64,000 nt of DNA from Bacteroidales bacterium (GTDB taxonomy: Bacteria; Bacteroidota; Bacteroidia; Bacteroidales; JAAYJT01). The stretch is from positions 62,001-126,000 of the forward strand of contig JACZJK010000016.1 in assembly GCA_014860575.1 (NCBI GenBank), read 5' to 3'. Under the pieces are notes generated by a model. It was not told the origin of the DNA and did not search any database. It was given only the letters and a program-made list of their open reading frames with translations. A program made the translations under genes and the position numbers. Position 1 is the stretch's first letter; the number at the start of each line of letters is the position of its first letter. Shown in pieces: positions 16,801-27,365 of this stretch.

Positions 16801-17985
16801 CTAAATTCCAAGTTCAACCTGGAACTGCACATTTAAATAGGCATTTTCAGGCCCGGTAAGAGGCCTGAAAATGCCATAAGTCACATTACCCTGCGCTTTA
16901 ACCCTGTGCTTGCGGATATATTTGGTTACTCCCAGTGTATATTCAGTTTGTGCCGCTTCAAGAGCGGAAACCTTATGATCAGGTTCAATCATTGAGAACC
17001 TTCCCGCCACTTCCCATGTATTGATAAGATAGTGACTAAGCTGGGTTGTAAATCCTTTTCCTGTGACAATATGGATACTGTCCTCACCTGCATAGGTTAG
17101 CGGGTTATCCACATTTCGTTGCATCAGTTCCGATGACCATGCCCACCCCATATATTTAAAAAGTAAATCACCATAGAATGTGTGAATATCACGGGGTTCG
17201 TAAAGAAAAACTCCCCTCTGACCAGCTTCTTTAAGGGCTTTATGATTAAAGCTGTATCCAACTGACAGGGCAAGTTTTGGTCTTATTTCCCTTACCAGAT
17301 CCCCTTCAGAAAAATCCCCGTCGAAAAGGAACTTTCCTAGAGGCAGCAGTTCAATCCTTCCGGTGTAAGCCAGGCCGTTATCAGATTTCAGGTTGTTTCG
17401 GCCTTCGCCGCTTGATATGGCTCCCTTAAGATTATAATCAATCACGCCAAGATTGTCGGAGAAGTAAAGCATTAGCCCAAAATCTCGGTCAATATTAAAC
17501 TCAGCGTTTACAATTGAGCGATCAGCAAATTGCAGTTGACCTGATGAATTAATGCGCTGCCTGTTGCCGGGCAGTTTTCCCTGCCCAAAGCCTATATAAA
17601 ATTTGGGATTGAAACGATAATAGACCATTGCATCGCGAACCACATTTGGAATTTTTGAATTGTCCCAATCCTGATCATCGCGGGAGAAAGATAGCTGAAG
17701 GAAATAAGTAAGCCTCTGATTTTTTGTATATCCATCTATCCTCAGCCTGAGACGACGAATCCGGGCTTCAACTTCATCAATTAAAACATCATTCCCTAAA
17801 GTGTTTTTAAGACCCATGCGGTTTTGGATCCGAAACCGAAGATTAAGTCCAAAAGCGCTATCAGGTGCATGAAAACCCAGGCCTTTCTCAAAACTGATCA
17901 CTGCTCTTTCATCAAGTTCGGTTTGGGCATGGATCGGAAGCCAACATATAAGGATGAAGGCTAAGGTAAAAACAAAACGGCTCAT
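16801..17985 (-). CDS. Porin of the phosphate-selective OprO/OprP family
   Basis: About 394 residues. The start at 17985 gives a signal peptide (MSRFVFTLAFILICWLPIHA, then Q); an upstream extension of 21 codons is less likely. The mature protein has the family's FRIQNRMG...RIRRLRLRIDG strands, VRDAMVYYRFNP, FYIGFGQGKLPGNRQR and DRDFGLMLYF. It forms an outer-membrane channel, usually anion-selective, though specificity cannot be read here. It lies downstream of the T9SS glycan genes on the same strand, 78 bases after the 18064-20949 gene, and may be cotranscribed. Confidence 0.85.
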   Translation of the reverse strand: MSRFVFTLAFILICWLPIHAQTELDERAVISFEKGLGFHAPDSAFGLNLRFRIQNRMGLKNTLGNDVLIDEVEARIRRLRLRIDGYTKNQRLTYFLQLSFSRDDQDWDNSKIPNVVRDAMVYYRFNPKFYIGFGQGKLPGNRQRINSSGQLQFADRSIVNAEFNIDRDFGLMLYFSDNLGVIDYNLKGAISSGEGRNNLKSDNGLAYTGRIELLPLGKFLFDGDFSEGDLVREIRPKLALSVGYSFNHKALKEAGQRGVFLYEPRDIHTFYGDLLFKYMGWAWSSELMQRNVDNPLTYAGEDSIHIVTGKGFTTQLSHYLINTWEVAGRFSMIEPDHKVSALEAAQTEYTLGVTKYIRKHRVKAQGNVTYGIFRPLTGPENAYLNVQFQVELGI

Positions 17986-18063
17986 GTTAATGATGTTTAA
18001 AATTGCTTGAAGGGATTTCCAAAACAACTTATATAAAGAAAAGAGCATGATAAAAAATGAGAT

Positions 18064-20949
18064 CTATCTTATAATTACTCTTTCATTTGCTACCTGGTTT
18101 CCATAAGTCAATCGTACTATATAAACGCCTCCAGTCTGGGTTCCAAGGTCAATGTCGTATTCCTGATTACCCCAATATCGGTTCGAAAATACCTGTTCAC
18201 CAGGCATGTTGAATACTTCAACTTTCAGCACCGGGAATTCATCAGCACTACTTACCTTGACCCTAAACTTTCCGGAATTGGGATTTGGAAACACCTGAAC
18301 AATGGGCGCTTTCTCAACAGCTAAAGGCAACTCATCAGCAATCTCAGTTGGCTTTGAGCGCAACATTGCCGGAGGTTGGCAATAAACATCAGTAATCAGC
18401 GCATGCATGCTTCCACCCGCTTCAACCACAAAACCACCGAGGAAAAGAATGCTAACCCCGGCCCTGAATTCAACATTCGCTCCATTTTGGATCACTGTCG
18501 TGGAAACAGTGATGTTATTGGTAGCATCAAAGCATTCGGTTATCTCATTGCCGATCGTTTGCCCCTCAACTACAAGGGTTTCCGGCGTCAGGTCAGTAAC
18601 TATTGTAAGCACTCCCGATACGAAAACCCCGGCTTCCCAGAAACCGCCTCCCTCTTCAGAATAGCCTCCGTACACGAAATCCTGGTCAAGGTATTGATAG
18701 CGATAAGCATAGTAATAAGTTCCTTCCTCGTTTATAGCTGAACCGAGGTTCGCAATAAATTCATCGTTGTCGCCGGTAGCCTCATTAAAAGTAGCGGGTA
18801 TCCAATTGGGCCAGGTTTCAGGATGGGTATCTCCGGTGTGATAACCTACCCAGGCCTGAAGGCCATCAGTTGCAATTCCGGAACCGGTGATTCCGCTGAT
18901 CCATACCCTGCCATACACATTGAATTCCTGCGCTGTTTCAATAGTTCCAGCCGGAGGATGTTGCAGGTTGGCCCAATTTATTTCAGGTGTTGGGGGCGCC
19001 GTGACTGTGTAAGTGGTTTCTCCGCTTATTTCCCCGTTTGACCCAACAGTAACCACAAGGTTTGACCCCGCAATCAGCCAGATGCCAAACTCGGTGCCGT
19101 CGTTTTCAAGAACTCCCCATTCATAGGTTCCTGGTGCTACATCCAATGTAAGCGTCCATGTAAATTCAGGATCTTCGTCCATTGGAACCGTTGCCCACTC
19201 TATCATTTCTCCTTTGAACTCAATGGCCTGATAGGATTCGGTTTCATCAACCACTTTGAAAAATACCGGAAAGGTGATTATTTCTTCAATAACAGTGAGG
19301 ATGCCACTAACATGGTCAGTACCATCCCAGAAGCCACCATCATCCTCTGAAAACCCACCGTATATAAAATCGCCGCCATCTAGCTGGTAGCGGGTAGCAT
19401 AATAATAGGTTCCTGTGGTATTAATATCCGAACCAATATGTCCAATATATTCAGGTCTGCCAGTAAACCCACTGATGCCGGCGTAGGGAGCCAGATACCA
19501 GTTGGTCCAGGTGTTGGGATGGGTGTCTGCATCACTGTAGCCGATCCATGTGGTCAGACCATCGTAACCGTTTTCAGTAAGAGCAACACCAACAGCCAAT
19601 ACCTGAGCATACACGACCACTGAATCGCCTATAAGTATTTCTGCAGAAGGAGGATGCTGAAGATTGGCAAAGGTAATTTCAGGATCGGGAAGCACGACCA
19701 CATCAACAGAACCACTTACATACAGCGAGCCATCCCAGAAACCACCGCCTCCGGCAGAGTAACCTCCATACACGTAGTCCTGATCATCGAGCTGGAAACG
19801 GCTGGCATAGTAGTAGGTTCCCAATTCGGTGAGGGAAGCCCCCAAATTCGCAATATACTCATCGGTACTGGCCGCGTCACCAAAATAAGTTGCAGCAATC
19901 CAGTTTGTCCATGTATCCGGGTTTGTGTCGGTAGTGCTATAGCCAATCCATGCTTGTATTCCAGCGCCCTGTCCCGGATCATTTGTTATTCCGTTGGCAA
20001 ATGCACGGGCAAAAACATTAAATTCCTGACCCGATTCAATTGTGCCCGAAGCGGGGCTCTGCAAGTTGGCCCAACTGATCTCTGAGGTGGGGGTTCCCAC
20101 CACAGCATAAGCATAAAAATTTCCGCTATTGTTGTTAAGATGGATTGTATAAAGGTCGAAATCAGCGATTATACTGGCCACTGTTGAACTGAAAGCATAA
20201 TACTCTACATTGGTGCCTTCCGGTTGCCCGGGAATGGTGGCGGTACCCGAACTACCGCTCATATTCACTGCTACTACCGAAGAGGTAATCCAGTCATTAA
20301 TTGTATATCTTACATAAAAAACCTCCTCAGCTGATGCAGCCAAACTGGTAGTTATCGTTACCAATACCTCTTGATTTGGATCAATACTTCCGGCAGGAGA
20401 AGAAACAGATGCGATGTTAACAGGCTCGGCGCTGGTTTCCATAAAAATGGCCTGTGTAGGTAAATAACCGCTATCTTTCCACACCACGGTGTACCATTTG
20501 TTATTTACCAGGGTAATATTATTATCATTCGCCCCTTGGAAAGTATAGCTTTGCAGTGTGTTCATTAACACATTTACATTGGCCCATTTGTTTTGAAATG
20601 GAGTTCCGGTTGGACCGCTTGTGAAAAGCCAGTCATAGGTTCCTCCAATCAGGTCCCCACCGCTTTCAGCAACACTGAAAATGGTTTGCCAGCGGGGAAT
20701 TCCTGTTGATATTTTGGTAACGCGGCCACCCGTAACCTGTGTATAACTTGCGAGCGCAAGATTGTTAGTCGGAGGATTTGTCCAGCCATTCCATGCCCCA
20801 GGCATGTTGAGGCCTTCAGGTTCATAAATCTGTGCATGGGTTAGTGTAAACGGAAATATTAGCAGTGTGAGATAAAGCACAGCCACAGAACTGAAAGCCT
20901 TCATTAATGAAGCAATGCCTGTTGAAAAGGTCGGGTAGTTGTTTTTCAT
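18064..20949 (-). CDS. T9SS-secreted multidomain glycan-binding-like protein
   Basis: 961 residues. Signal peptide 1-40; an N-terminal module (41-285) shared with the 21040 and 28562 genes; three copies of an aromatic-rich domain (290-418, 423-554, 655-785), each with NLQxP, WxGY, TWxNW, YYYAxR and YGGxS motifs; a beta-sandwich at 559-650 (KGEMIEW, PGTYEWGVLENDG) that recalls starch-binding modules; a Gly-rich beta-solenoid spacer (about 790-857); and a type A T9SS sorting domain (886-961, VFPNPNSGKF...GGVYIVRLTYG). No catalytic site is seen. The amylase next door suggests a surface starch or glycan binder; that is inference. Confidence 0.85.
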   Translation of the reverse strand: MKNNYPTFSTGIASLMKAFSSVAVLYLTLLIFPFTLTHAQIYEPEGLNMPGAWNGWTNPPTNNLALASYTQVTGGRVTKISTGIPRWQTIFSVAESGGDLIGGTYDWLFTSGPTGTPFQNKWANVNVLMNTLQSYTFQGANDNNITLVNNKWYTVVWKDSGYLPTQAIFMETSAEPVNIASVSSPAGSIDPNQEVLVTITTSLAASAEEVFYVRYTINDWITSSVVAVNMSGSSGTATIPGQPEGTNVEYYAFSSTVASIIADFDLYTIHLNNNSGNFYAYAVVGTPTSEISWANLQSPASGTIESGQEFNVFARAFANGITNDPGQGAGIQAWIGYSTTDTNPDTWTNWIAATYFGDAASTDEYIANLGASLTELGTYYYASRFQLDDQDYVYGGYSAGGGGFWDGSLYVSGSVDVVVLPDPEITFANLQHPPSAEILIGDSVVVYAQVLAVGVALTENGYDGLTTWIGYSDADTHPNTWTNWYLAPYAGISGFTGRPEYIGHIGSDINTTGTYYYATRYQLDGGDFIYGGFSEDDGGFWDGTDHVSGILTVIEEIITFPVFFKVVDETESYQAIEFKGEMIEWATVPMDEDPEFTWTLTLDVAPGTYEWGVLENDGTEFGIWLIAGSNLVVTVGSNGEISGETTYTVTAPPTPEINWANLQHPPAGTIETAQEFNVYGRVWISGITGSGIATDGLQAWVGYHTGDTHPETWPNWIPATFNEATGDNDEFIANLGSAINEEGTYYYAYRYQYLDQDFVYGGYSEEGGGFWEAGVFVSGVLTIVTDLTPETLVVEGQTIGNEITECFDATNNITVSTTVIQNGANVEFRAGVSILFLGGFVVEAGGSMHALITDVYCQPPAMLRSKPTEIADELPLAVEKAPIVQVFPNPNSGKFRVKVSSADEFPVLKVEVFNMPGEQVFSNRYWGNQEYDIDLGTQTGGVYIVRLTYGNQVANERVIIR

Positions 20950-20983
20950 CTTATTATGGTTTATTGATAAATTAATTGGTTCA

Positions 20984-20991
20984 CAAAAATA
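20984..20991 (-). promoter_or_regulatory. -7 box for the 18064-20949 gene
   Basis: Reverse-strand TATTTTTG matches TAnnTTTG and lies about 35 bases before the start codon. No clear -33 element is visible. Confidence 0.4.
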
Positions 20992-21039
20992 GGCTTTTAC
21001 CTCTTTTTGGAGTTTTTTTAGTGTGAGCCTTTTAGAGTA

Positions 21040-24000
21040 CTAATGTTTCACTATTTTTTCAAAGGCCATTTTATCTTTAGTCATAAGCCTTACAATATAG
21101 ACTCCACCTGGGTTCCCGGAAAGATCAAATTCAAATTGATGCGATCCGGAGAATTGTCTTTTATGAATTGATTCCCCCACAATAGAATAAATTTCAACGA
21201 AAATGTCGGAATCTGCTTCAGCCTCATTCAACTGTAAAATGAAGCGGCCGGTAGTGGGATTCGGAAAAAGCTTGAAAAAGGATTCGCTAACTGCAGAGTT
21301 ATTAAAATATTCTTCAAAAGGTTCCTCTTCCGAAGCCAGGATTGAGCGGGCTTGGGTACAGGGATCAAATGCCACGATTGTTGCGTTGAAGTGACCGTTA
21401 GCGCCAGGGGTAATCAGAACATCAGGACTGAGTAAAATTCCTGTAGCAGCGCTCAGCAAAGCAGTTCCGCCTTCGCTTACCACAAAACTGCTTGCGGTGA
21501 TGTTCCCGCCGGACCTGATATCGGCGACGGCGCCATTTTGAATGGTAGCATTGTTTATTGCAATTGACAAAGAAGCATTGAAACATTCTTCGGCGTTTAA
21601 GACTCCGCTTATTTCAAGTATCTCTGGAATAGAAGGCCCCTCTATGGCAAAAGTTGACACAAACGGCCCGTTTTCCAGGATACCCGGAACTCCCGTTCCT
21701 GTGATTGTAAATAGTATTTTGAAGTAATAGGTTCCGGCTTCCAATCCTTCGCTGATTTCAATTTCGTTGCCAAAACCCGCCCATGTCTGGTTCCCGTTTC
21801 CCTCGTTGGATGTCCAGCCAACATTGCGCAAGGAATATTCAGCCGGTTCTACTTCAGATGAGTTCCAAACCTTGTATTTGAACTGCGCGCCTGTTACATC
21901 GCCTCCAGTGGATTTCCAGGTTTTGAAACTTGCGCCCTTGACATAAAGAGCATTGATATCTCCCAAATTACTGTTGTTGAATGCTGAACCTTGCTGTGTG
22001 ATGTCCGAACCCAGCCCGGAGTACCAATAAGTTATTGTTGGCAGGTTTATACCACCATCATCAAGAATGCCATAATTAGGTGGTTCTTCAGTCAAAGTGA
22101 GAACACCACTTGTATTGTTCACCCCATCCCAGAAACCGCCTCCACTTGCTGAATAACCACCATAATTGAAACTTTGACCCGGAAGCTGAAACCGGGTTGC
22201 ATAATAATACGTGTCTTCGGCTGCAATATCACTTCCAATCATTGCGCTGTACTCAGGCCTGTTTGTGAAGGTGCTGACTCCATTGTAGGTGGCCGGTATC
22301 CAGTTGATCCATTCCGATGGATTTGTGTTCGCAGTATGATAGCCCACCCAAACCTGCAGGTTTTCATAACCGGTTTCGGTAAGTGGGATTTCGTTGGTTT
22401 CAACCTGGGCAAATATTTCAACTTCATTCCCAATGAAAAGGTTTGCAGTTGGCGGCCATTGCAGGTTTGCAAAAGCCGATGATGGATCCCAACCGGCATC
22501 CAAAGCAATGGTTACAAAACTGTTTCCGTTAACGTTTGTAGCTATCGAATTATTCATCCATCCGAATTTGGAGGCGTGTATAGAAACCTGTTGTGGGAAC
22601 GCAAGAAAATAGGCTTTCCCGGAAACATCGGTTTGGCGGCTGCCGGCATTGCCGAGTTGCACCGTGGCGTTTTCCAAAGGAATGTTGGTTTGGGTTTCAA
22701 CGATTGTCACTTCCAGTTCATGAAATGGTTTGGGAAGTGGCTCGCTGGTGAAGACTTTGTATTCACCTGGCCCATACCAGAAAAAGTGGCCGCCAGGGTC
22801 GGAAACATAAAATGACTCACCTGTAAAGTAGTTATACCAGGTTCCGGTTTTTGTGAAACCAGGCATCATATCAAATCCGTTCACACCAATGTTTGCACTT
22901 ATCACCACATCCATGCTGCTGTGTGCGATCCAAATGCGTTTTCCTTTTCCACCTAAATCATGGCTGAAATTTCCATAACGAAAAGCATCAGTTTTTCTTA
23001 AACTGGCCATGGCAGAAGCCACGCGGTGAAGACGCTCCCTTTGAGGATGATCCATGTAGTCCCATCTCGGTGGTTTTGAAGCCGTGCGCCCACCATTATA
23101 AAAGATGCTGTAATCGTAACCCATTTCCTGGAATTGCCAGATCATTTTTGGCCCAGGGATGCCCATGAACAAAACCAGCCCTTGTTCCTGATGGTTCAAG
23201 GCAGTAAGTGTGTCGGTGATGTTGTAAGAACCGGACGAATTTCCGTTGCTCAGGGCTTCAAACATCATGCGTTCCTCATCGTGGTTTTCCATATAATCCA
23301 TCAGGTTGGGATAGTTCCAGCCCCTGTTGCCGTGAAAGGCCCATGAAAGATCAGAACTTTGCTCCCAACCCATGGCAACCTGCTTGTACACGTGGTGCAT
23401 GGCACTGTAGAGCAGCATGCCGGTATTGGCAAGTACGGTTTCTTCATCATTATTGGCAAAATGCTCAAGGATCACATAGGCATTTGGGTTCACCCATTTA
23501 ATATGGTTGTAATAATCGGTGAGTATGTTGATGCGGCTTTGATCATACGCATTCCATTCACCAAAATCGCCGGTTTGGCTTTGGGTCAGGCCTTTTGATA
23601 AGTCAATGCGGAAACCATCCACCTTAAACTCGGTGAGCCAGTATTGAAACACATCCTTAAAAAACTGACGGGTATGCGGGCTTTCATGATTAAAATCGTA
23701 TCCAATGCTGTATGGATGGGGCGCCTGGGAGTTCAGCCAGGGATTGTTCCATGCAGGTTGTCCATACCCACCTGCGTCCGGGTCGAAATACATTTGCACA
23801 AATGGGTTCTGACCCATGGCATGATTGGGAACAACATCCAGGATCACCGCAATATCTCTTTGATGGGCTGCATCAATGAATTCTTTGTAAGCCTGCGTGG
23901 TTCCATAATATTTATCGGTTGCAAAGAATAAATTTGGCGCATAGCCCCAGCTATCATTGCCATCGAATTCCATGATGGGCATAAGCTGTATGGCATTTAC

Positions 24001-26439
24001 GCCCAATTCCTTAAGATAATCCAACTTTTGTTCGGCATCCTTGATGTGGCGTGAGTCAACAAAATCGCGGATCAGCAATTCGTAAACCAGCAAATCTGAT
24101 TGGGTGTTGTTCAATGCCGGAGGGATAAAATCTGGCAGCTGCCATTGGTACTCAGGCCTGTTGATGTGAAAAACCGAAACCAGTCCGGAAGTATGGCCGT
24201 GAGGGTAAGGCTTCAAATCAGGGTAAGTGCCTGATGAAATCCATTGGTCGTTCCAGGGATCAAGTATTTTTTCGGAGTAAGGATCGGCGATTTTTATTTC
24301 ATCATCAATAAAGTATTGGAAACCATATTCATAATCAGAATCCAGGTCGGTAATTGTAAGCCAGAAATAGTCGCCTGAGGGCGTTTGGTTCATAAGTTCT
24401 GTTTCTGAAATTTCCCATGCGTTGAAATCGCCGATCACATAAACAAATTGCTTTAAACCTGCCGGATCATGCAACACCAACGTTACGGTTTCCTCATCCA
24501 CATAGTTGATACCCTTGTTTGCCCCTTCCGGAAGTTCGGCAACTTGAACAGTGCCGCGGCGGTAGATTTCAATGGAATCCCTTACTTCCGAACCGTTGTT
24601 TTCTGCTACGGCTACAAGCCAGTTCATTCCAGGCAAAAGCTGTTGCATCACAAGCATATATGAAAGTGTTTCAACTTCATCCTGCACAATCAACTGCTCA
24701 TTGACGTAAAAGCTTAGTTGTGTATGATTAACGGCTTCGGCGCAAAGCGGAATGCTTGCCCCCGGATTCAAAAGGTATTCGGTTTGTGTTGGGTTCAGGA
24801 ACCGGACATGCATGCCAGCTTCGTAAATGGGTACATAAATGTCAGTTTCATCAGCGTTTCTGTGCGCGAGGTACGAACCATTTCCCTGGGCTACGCCACT
24901 TCTGAAAACAAATACCAATTGCTCAATGGTTTCACCAACAGGCACACCATAATAATTGATGGGGTTCGCAATGGCAAGACTATAAAGATTATCATCGAGC
25001 CGGGTCAGCAAGGTTTCAGGCGTATTTTCACCCCAGTCGCTTTTCATGTATCTCCAGTCTTCAGGCCCGTTGCTGAGGTTGGTGATGACAGCAGTATGCG
25101 CATACACATCGCCGGTATAATCGAGCAAAGCGCCATTGCCAAACTCTGCATTAAATTGGATTGTGAGCGCCTGATCCTGAAGAGGAAATGCAGGATCGGA
25201 AAATGCAAGGCCGGCATAAACTGTACAATCAATCGTATGGCCTACGGTAAGAAGCCCGCTGGTATTTTCAACGCCATCCCAAAAGCCGCCTCCCGTTGGG
25301 GAATAGCCGCCATAAACAAAATCCAGATCACCATTTTTAAACCGGGTAGCATAGTAATAAGTGTCTTTCACCGTTATGTGAGAACCGATATCCGCAACGA
25401 ATTCGTCGTTGCTGCCAACAGCGCCACTATAGCTTGCTGCAATCCAGTTGGTCCATTGATCAGGATGAATATTTTCTGTGCTGAAACCAACCCATGCTTC
25501 CAGCCCTTCAAGAGGATCAGATCCGCCAGTCAGGTTTTCGATCCATACTTGTCCGTAAACATCAAATGGTTGAGCAGGCTCAATGGTTGCGCTGGGTGGC
25601 CATTGCAGGTTGGCCCAGTCAATCTGAACCGCTGAAGATCCTTCCACAACAAAGCTGTAGTTAAGGCCACCGTTGTTATTAAGACGGATAGTGTAAAGAT
25701 CATAATCATCGCTAACGCCTGAAACGGTTGAGCTGAAAACGTAATACTCAATAACGCTTCCTCCGGGCTGGCCGGGAATGATTGCCGTTCCACTTGTAGC
25801 TGACATATTTGCAACCAAAACAGCCGAGGTACTCCACGCATTGTTGGTATAACGCAGGTAAAATACTTCCTCAGGAGACGCCAACTGACTGATGGTGAAA
25901 TTAACAGTAACATCCTCAAATTCTTCAACCAGCGTTGGAAGAGAAACCTGGGTAATCTCTACTGGCTCATCACTGCTTTCCATGAAGATTGCCCTGGAAT
26001 GATTGTAGCCATTGTCTTCCCAAACAACAGTGTACCACTTGTTCTGGGCTAAAAACACGGTGTTGTTATTATCGGGTGCCGATGCCCCGTTGTATCCAAC
26101 CGGCTGCAGCGTGTTTAACAGGAAATCAGTGTTTCTCCATTCATTCTGCCAGGGGTTTGAAGTTCCGCTGGCAAACTTGAAACTTTGCTCACCATCGGCA
26201 TCTTCAAACTGGAAAGTTGTTTGCCAGCGCTGGGTTCCCACACTTATTTTTTGCATGTCGAAAACGCCGCCCATATCATGATTATTGATCCAGCCATTCC
26301 ATGATCCGGGTAAACGCAAGCCGTCAGGTTCATAAATTTGTGAATGAACCTGTGAATGAAGAAAGATAGTCAAACAGAGGGTCAGGATAAAAGGCAACAG
26401 GAAAAATGTGCCGGAGAGGTATTTGGGTTTGTTTTGCAT
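21040..26439 (-). CDS. Giant T9SS-secreted GH13 alpha-amylase
   Basis: 1799 residues from the chosen start MQNKPKYLSG (signal peptide ending HSQVHSQ; another ATG lies 45 bases upstream). Order: N-terminal module shared with its neighbours (about 34-268), aromatic-rich domain copy (272-400), a DUF4961-like beta domain (about 405-540), an E-set/CBM48-like domain (about 650-735), the GH13 barrel (about 780-1200), a short carboxypeptidase-regulatory-like domain, a second aromatic-rich copy, a further beta domain, a Gly-rich spacer and a type A T9SS domain. Catalytic set intact: DVVPNH from D878, nucleophile D946 in GFRIDL, acid E992 in VILEHF and D1054 in ENHD. Cleaves alpha-1,4 glucans at or outside the cell surface. 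Its start lies 60 bases behind an AT-rich two-gene insert. Confidence 0.93.
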   Translation of the reverse strand: MQNKPKYLSGTFFLLPFILTLCLTIFLHSQVHSQIYEPDGLRLPGSWNGWINNHDMGGVFDMQKISVGTQRWQTTFQFEDADGEQSFKFASGTSNPWQNEWRNTDFLLNTLQPVGYNGASAPDNNNTVFLAQNKWYTVVWEDNGYNHSRAIFMESSDEPVEITQVSLPTLVEEFEDVTVNFTISQLASPEEVFYLRYTNNAWSTSAVLVANMSATSGTAIIPGQPGGSVIEYYVFSSTVSGVSDDYDLYTIRLNNNGGLNYSFVVEGSSAVQIDWANLQWPPSATIEPAQPFDVYGQVWIENLTGGSDPLEGLEAWVGFSTENIHPDQWTNWIAASYSGAVGSNDEFVADIGSHITVKDTYYYATRFKNGDLDFVYGGYSPTGGGFWDGVENTSGLLTVGHTIDCTVYAGLAFSDPAFPLQDQALTIQFNAEFGNGALLDYTGDVYAHTAVITNLSNGPEDWRYMKSDWGENTPETLLTRLDDNLYSLAIANPINYYGVPVGETIEQLVFVFRSGVAQGNGSYLAHRNADETDIYVPIYEAGMHVRFLNPTQTEYLLNPGASIPLCAEAVNHTQLSFYVNEQLIVQDEVETLSYMLVMQQLLPGMNWLVAVAENNGSEVRDSIEIYRRGTVQVAELPEGANKGINYVDEETVTLVLHDPAGLKQFVYVIGDFNAWEISETELMNQTPSGDYFWLTITDLDSDYEYGFQYFIDDEIKIADPYSEKILDPWNDQWISSGTYPDLKPYPHGHTSGLVSVFHINRPEYQWQLPDFIPPALNNTQSDLLVYELLIRDFVDSRHIKDAEQKLDYLKELGVNAIQLMPIMEFDGNDSWGYAPNLFFATDKYYGTTQAYKEFIDAAHQRDIAVILDVVPNHAMGQNPFVQMYFDPDAGGYGQPAWNNPWLNSQAPHPYSIGYDFNHESPHTRQFFKDVFQYWLTEFKVDGFRIDLSKGLTQSQTGDFGEWNAYDQSRINILTDYYNHIKWVNPNAYVILEHFANNDEETVLANTGMLLYSAMHHVYKQVAMGWEQSSDLSWAFHGNRGWNYPNLMDYMENHDEERMMFEALSNGNSSGSYNITDTLTALNHQEQGLVLFMGIPGPKMIWQFQEMGYDYSIFYNGGRTASKPPRWDYMDHPQRERLHRVASAMASLRKTDAFRYGNFSHDLGGKGKRIWIAHSSMDVVISANIGVNGFDMMPGFTKTGTWYNYFTGESFYVSDPGGHFFWYGPGEYKVFTSEPLPKPFHELEVTIVETQTNIPLENATVQLGNAGSRQTDVSGKAYFLAFPQQVSIHASKFGWMNNSIATNVNGNSFVTIALDAGWDPSSAFANLQWPPTANLFIGNEVEIFAQVETNEIPLTETGYENLQVWVGYHTANTNPSEWINWIPATYNGVSTFTNRPEYSAMIGSDIAAEDTYYYATRFQLPGQSFNYGGYSASGGGFWDGVNNTSGVLTLTEEPPNYGILDDGGINLPTITYWYSGLGSDITQQGSAFNNSNLGDINALYVKGASFKTWKSTGGDVTGAQFKYKVWNSSEVEPAEYSLRNVGWTSNEGNGNQTWAGFGNEIEISEGLEAGTYYFKILFTITGTGVPGILENGPFVSTFAIEGPSIPEILEISGVLNAEECFNASLSIAINNATIQNGAVADIRSGGNITASSFVVSEGGTALLSAATGILLSPDVLITPGANGHFNATIVAFDPCTQARSILASEEEPFEEYFNNSAVSESFFKLFPNPTTGRFILQLNEAEADSDIFVEIYSIVGESIHKRQFSGSHQFEFDLSGNPGGVYIVRLMTKDKMAFEKIVKH

Positions 26440-26498
26440 TTCGGTTTTCAGTTTAAAATTCTCACTTGATGTCTTGGAATACACATTGGGAATACAAA

Positions 26499-27365
26499 TC
26501 AGTAATCTTTCTTTTCTGGAATAACTCCTCTCACTCCGCCTCTTGGTTCTTTTACATCGCCTTTGAATCTTGGAATTAAATGTATATGAACATGTGGTAT
26601 TGTTTGACCTGCGGATTCGCTGATGTTGATTCCAACATTGAATCCGTCAGGATTCAAGTTCTTTTTCAAAATCTCTTTTGCTTTGTTAAGCATAAACCAG
26701 CAAGCGGATTGTTCTTTGAAAGAAAGTTGAAAATAATCTGCACAATGTTTTTTCGGTATGATTAAAGTGTGTCCGTCGCTCACTGGGAATTTGTCATACA
26801 TTGCATAAACAGTTGCAGACTCTAAAAGCAATTCTCTTTCTGAATCGGGATTGCAAAACGGGCAATCAGCATTTGTCTTTTTGTTTATTTGGTTGAAGTG
26901 TTTGTACTCATACACCTCGCAATTTTCATTTTTGAAAATTGAATTGTAATTCAAAATCACATTGCATTGGTAAGTCGGCTTCTGATGAATCTTGTGAATT
27001 CTGAAACCCTCATATTGCAAATCCCTTCTCACTGCAAAATATGCTTTGCCTGTTGGCTTTAAGAGTTGAGAAATCTCCATCAAAACATTTGCCTGTTCTT
27101 CTTGCATCAAAACATTCAGCACATAAAAGCAAATGATGGTATCGAATTTCTTTGTTGGATATTCTGGGAAATAATGTTTGTCATAGCCGACAATATTTTT
27201 CCCTTTAACTTTCAGTAATTTAACATCGTTTCCAAAGCCACAACCGAAATCTAAAACATCACCAACCAATAAACTTTTGTTCAACAAAAGTTTTGCTGGA
27301 AAAGAAAGAGTTAGTCTTTCTTTCGCTGTTAAATGGCTATATGGGTTTGACTTTAGATTTTCCAT
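26499..27365 (-). CDS. Class I methyltransferase-HIT hydrolase fusion
   Basis: 288 residues in two parts. Residues 1-115 are a SAM-dependent methyltransferase: motif I VLDFGCGFGND (37-47), acidic D62 after motif II, FDTIICFYVLNVL, and LKPTGKAYFAVRR. Residues about 155-288 are a HIT-family nucleotide hydrolase/transferase: CPFC (158-161, zinc-like), GHTLIIPKKH, and the histidine triad HVHIH (238-242). It overlaps the upstream HNH gene by 13 bases, so the two are co-translated. The DNA is visibly richer in A and T than the flanking amylase genes, which suggests transfer. The substrate is unknown; a nucleic-acid modification, repair or defence role is inference from the partner. Confidence 0.88.
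   Translation of the reverse strand: MENLKSNPYSHLTAKERLTLSFPAKLLLNKSLLVGDVLDFGCGFGNDVKLLKVKGKNIVGYDKHYFPEYPTKKFDTIICFYVLNVLMQEEQANVLMEISQLLKPTGKAYFAVRRDLQYEGFRIHKIHQKPTYQCNVILNYNSIFKNENCEVYEYKHFNQINKKTNADCPFCNPDSERELLLESATVYAMYDKFPVSDGHTLIIPKKHCADYFQLSFKEQSACWFMLNKAKEILKKNLNPDGFNVGINISESAGQTIPHVHIHLIPRFKGDVKEPRGGVRGVIPEKKDY

Noticed and set aside
24718-25635. A 305-residue forward ORF
   Set aside because: It lies entirely antisense to the GH13 amylase gene, whose domain structure and catalytic residues are clear.
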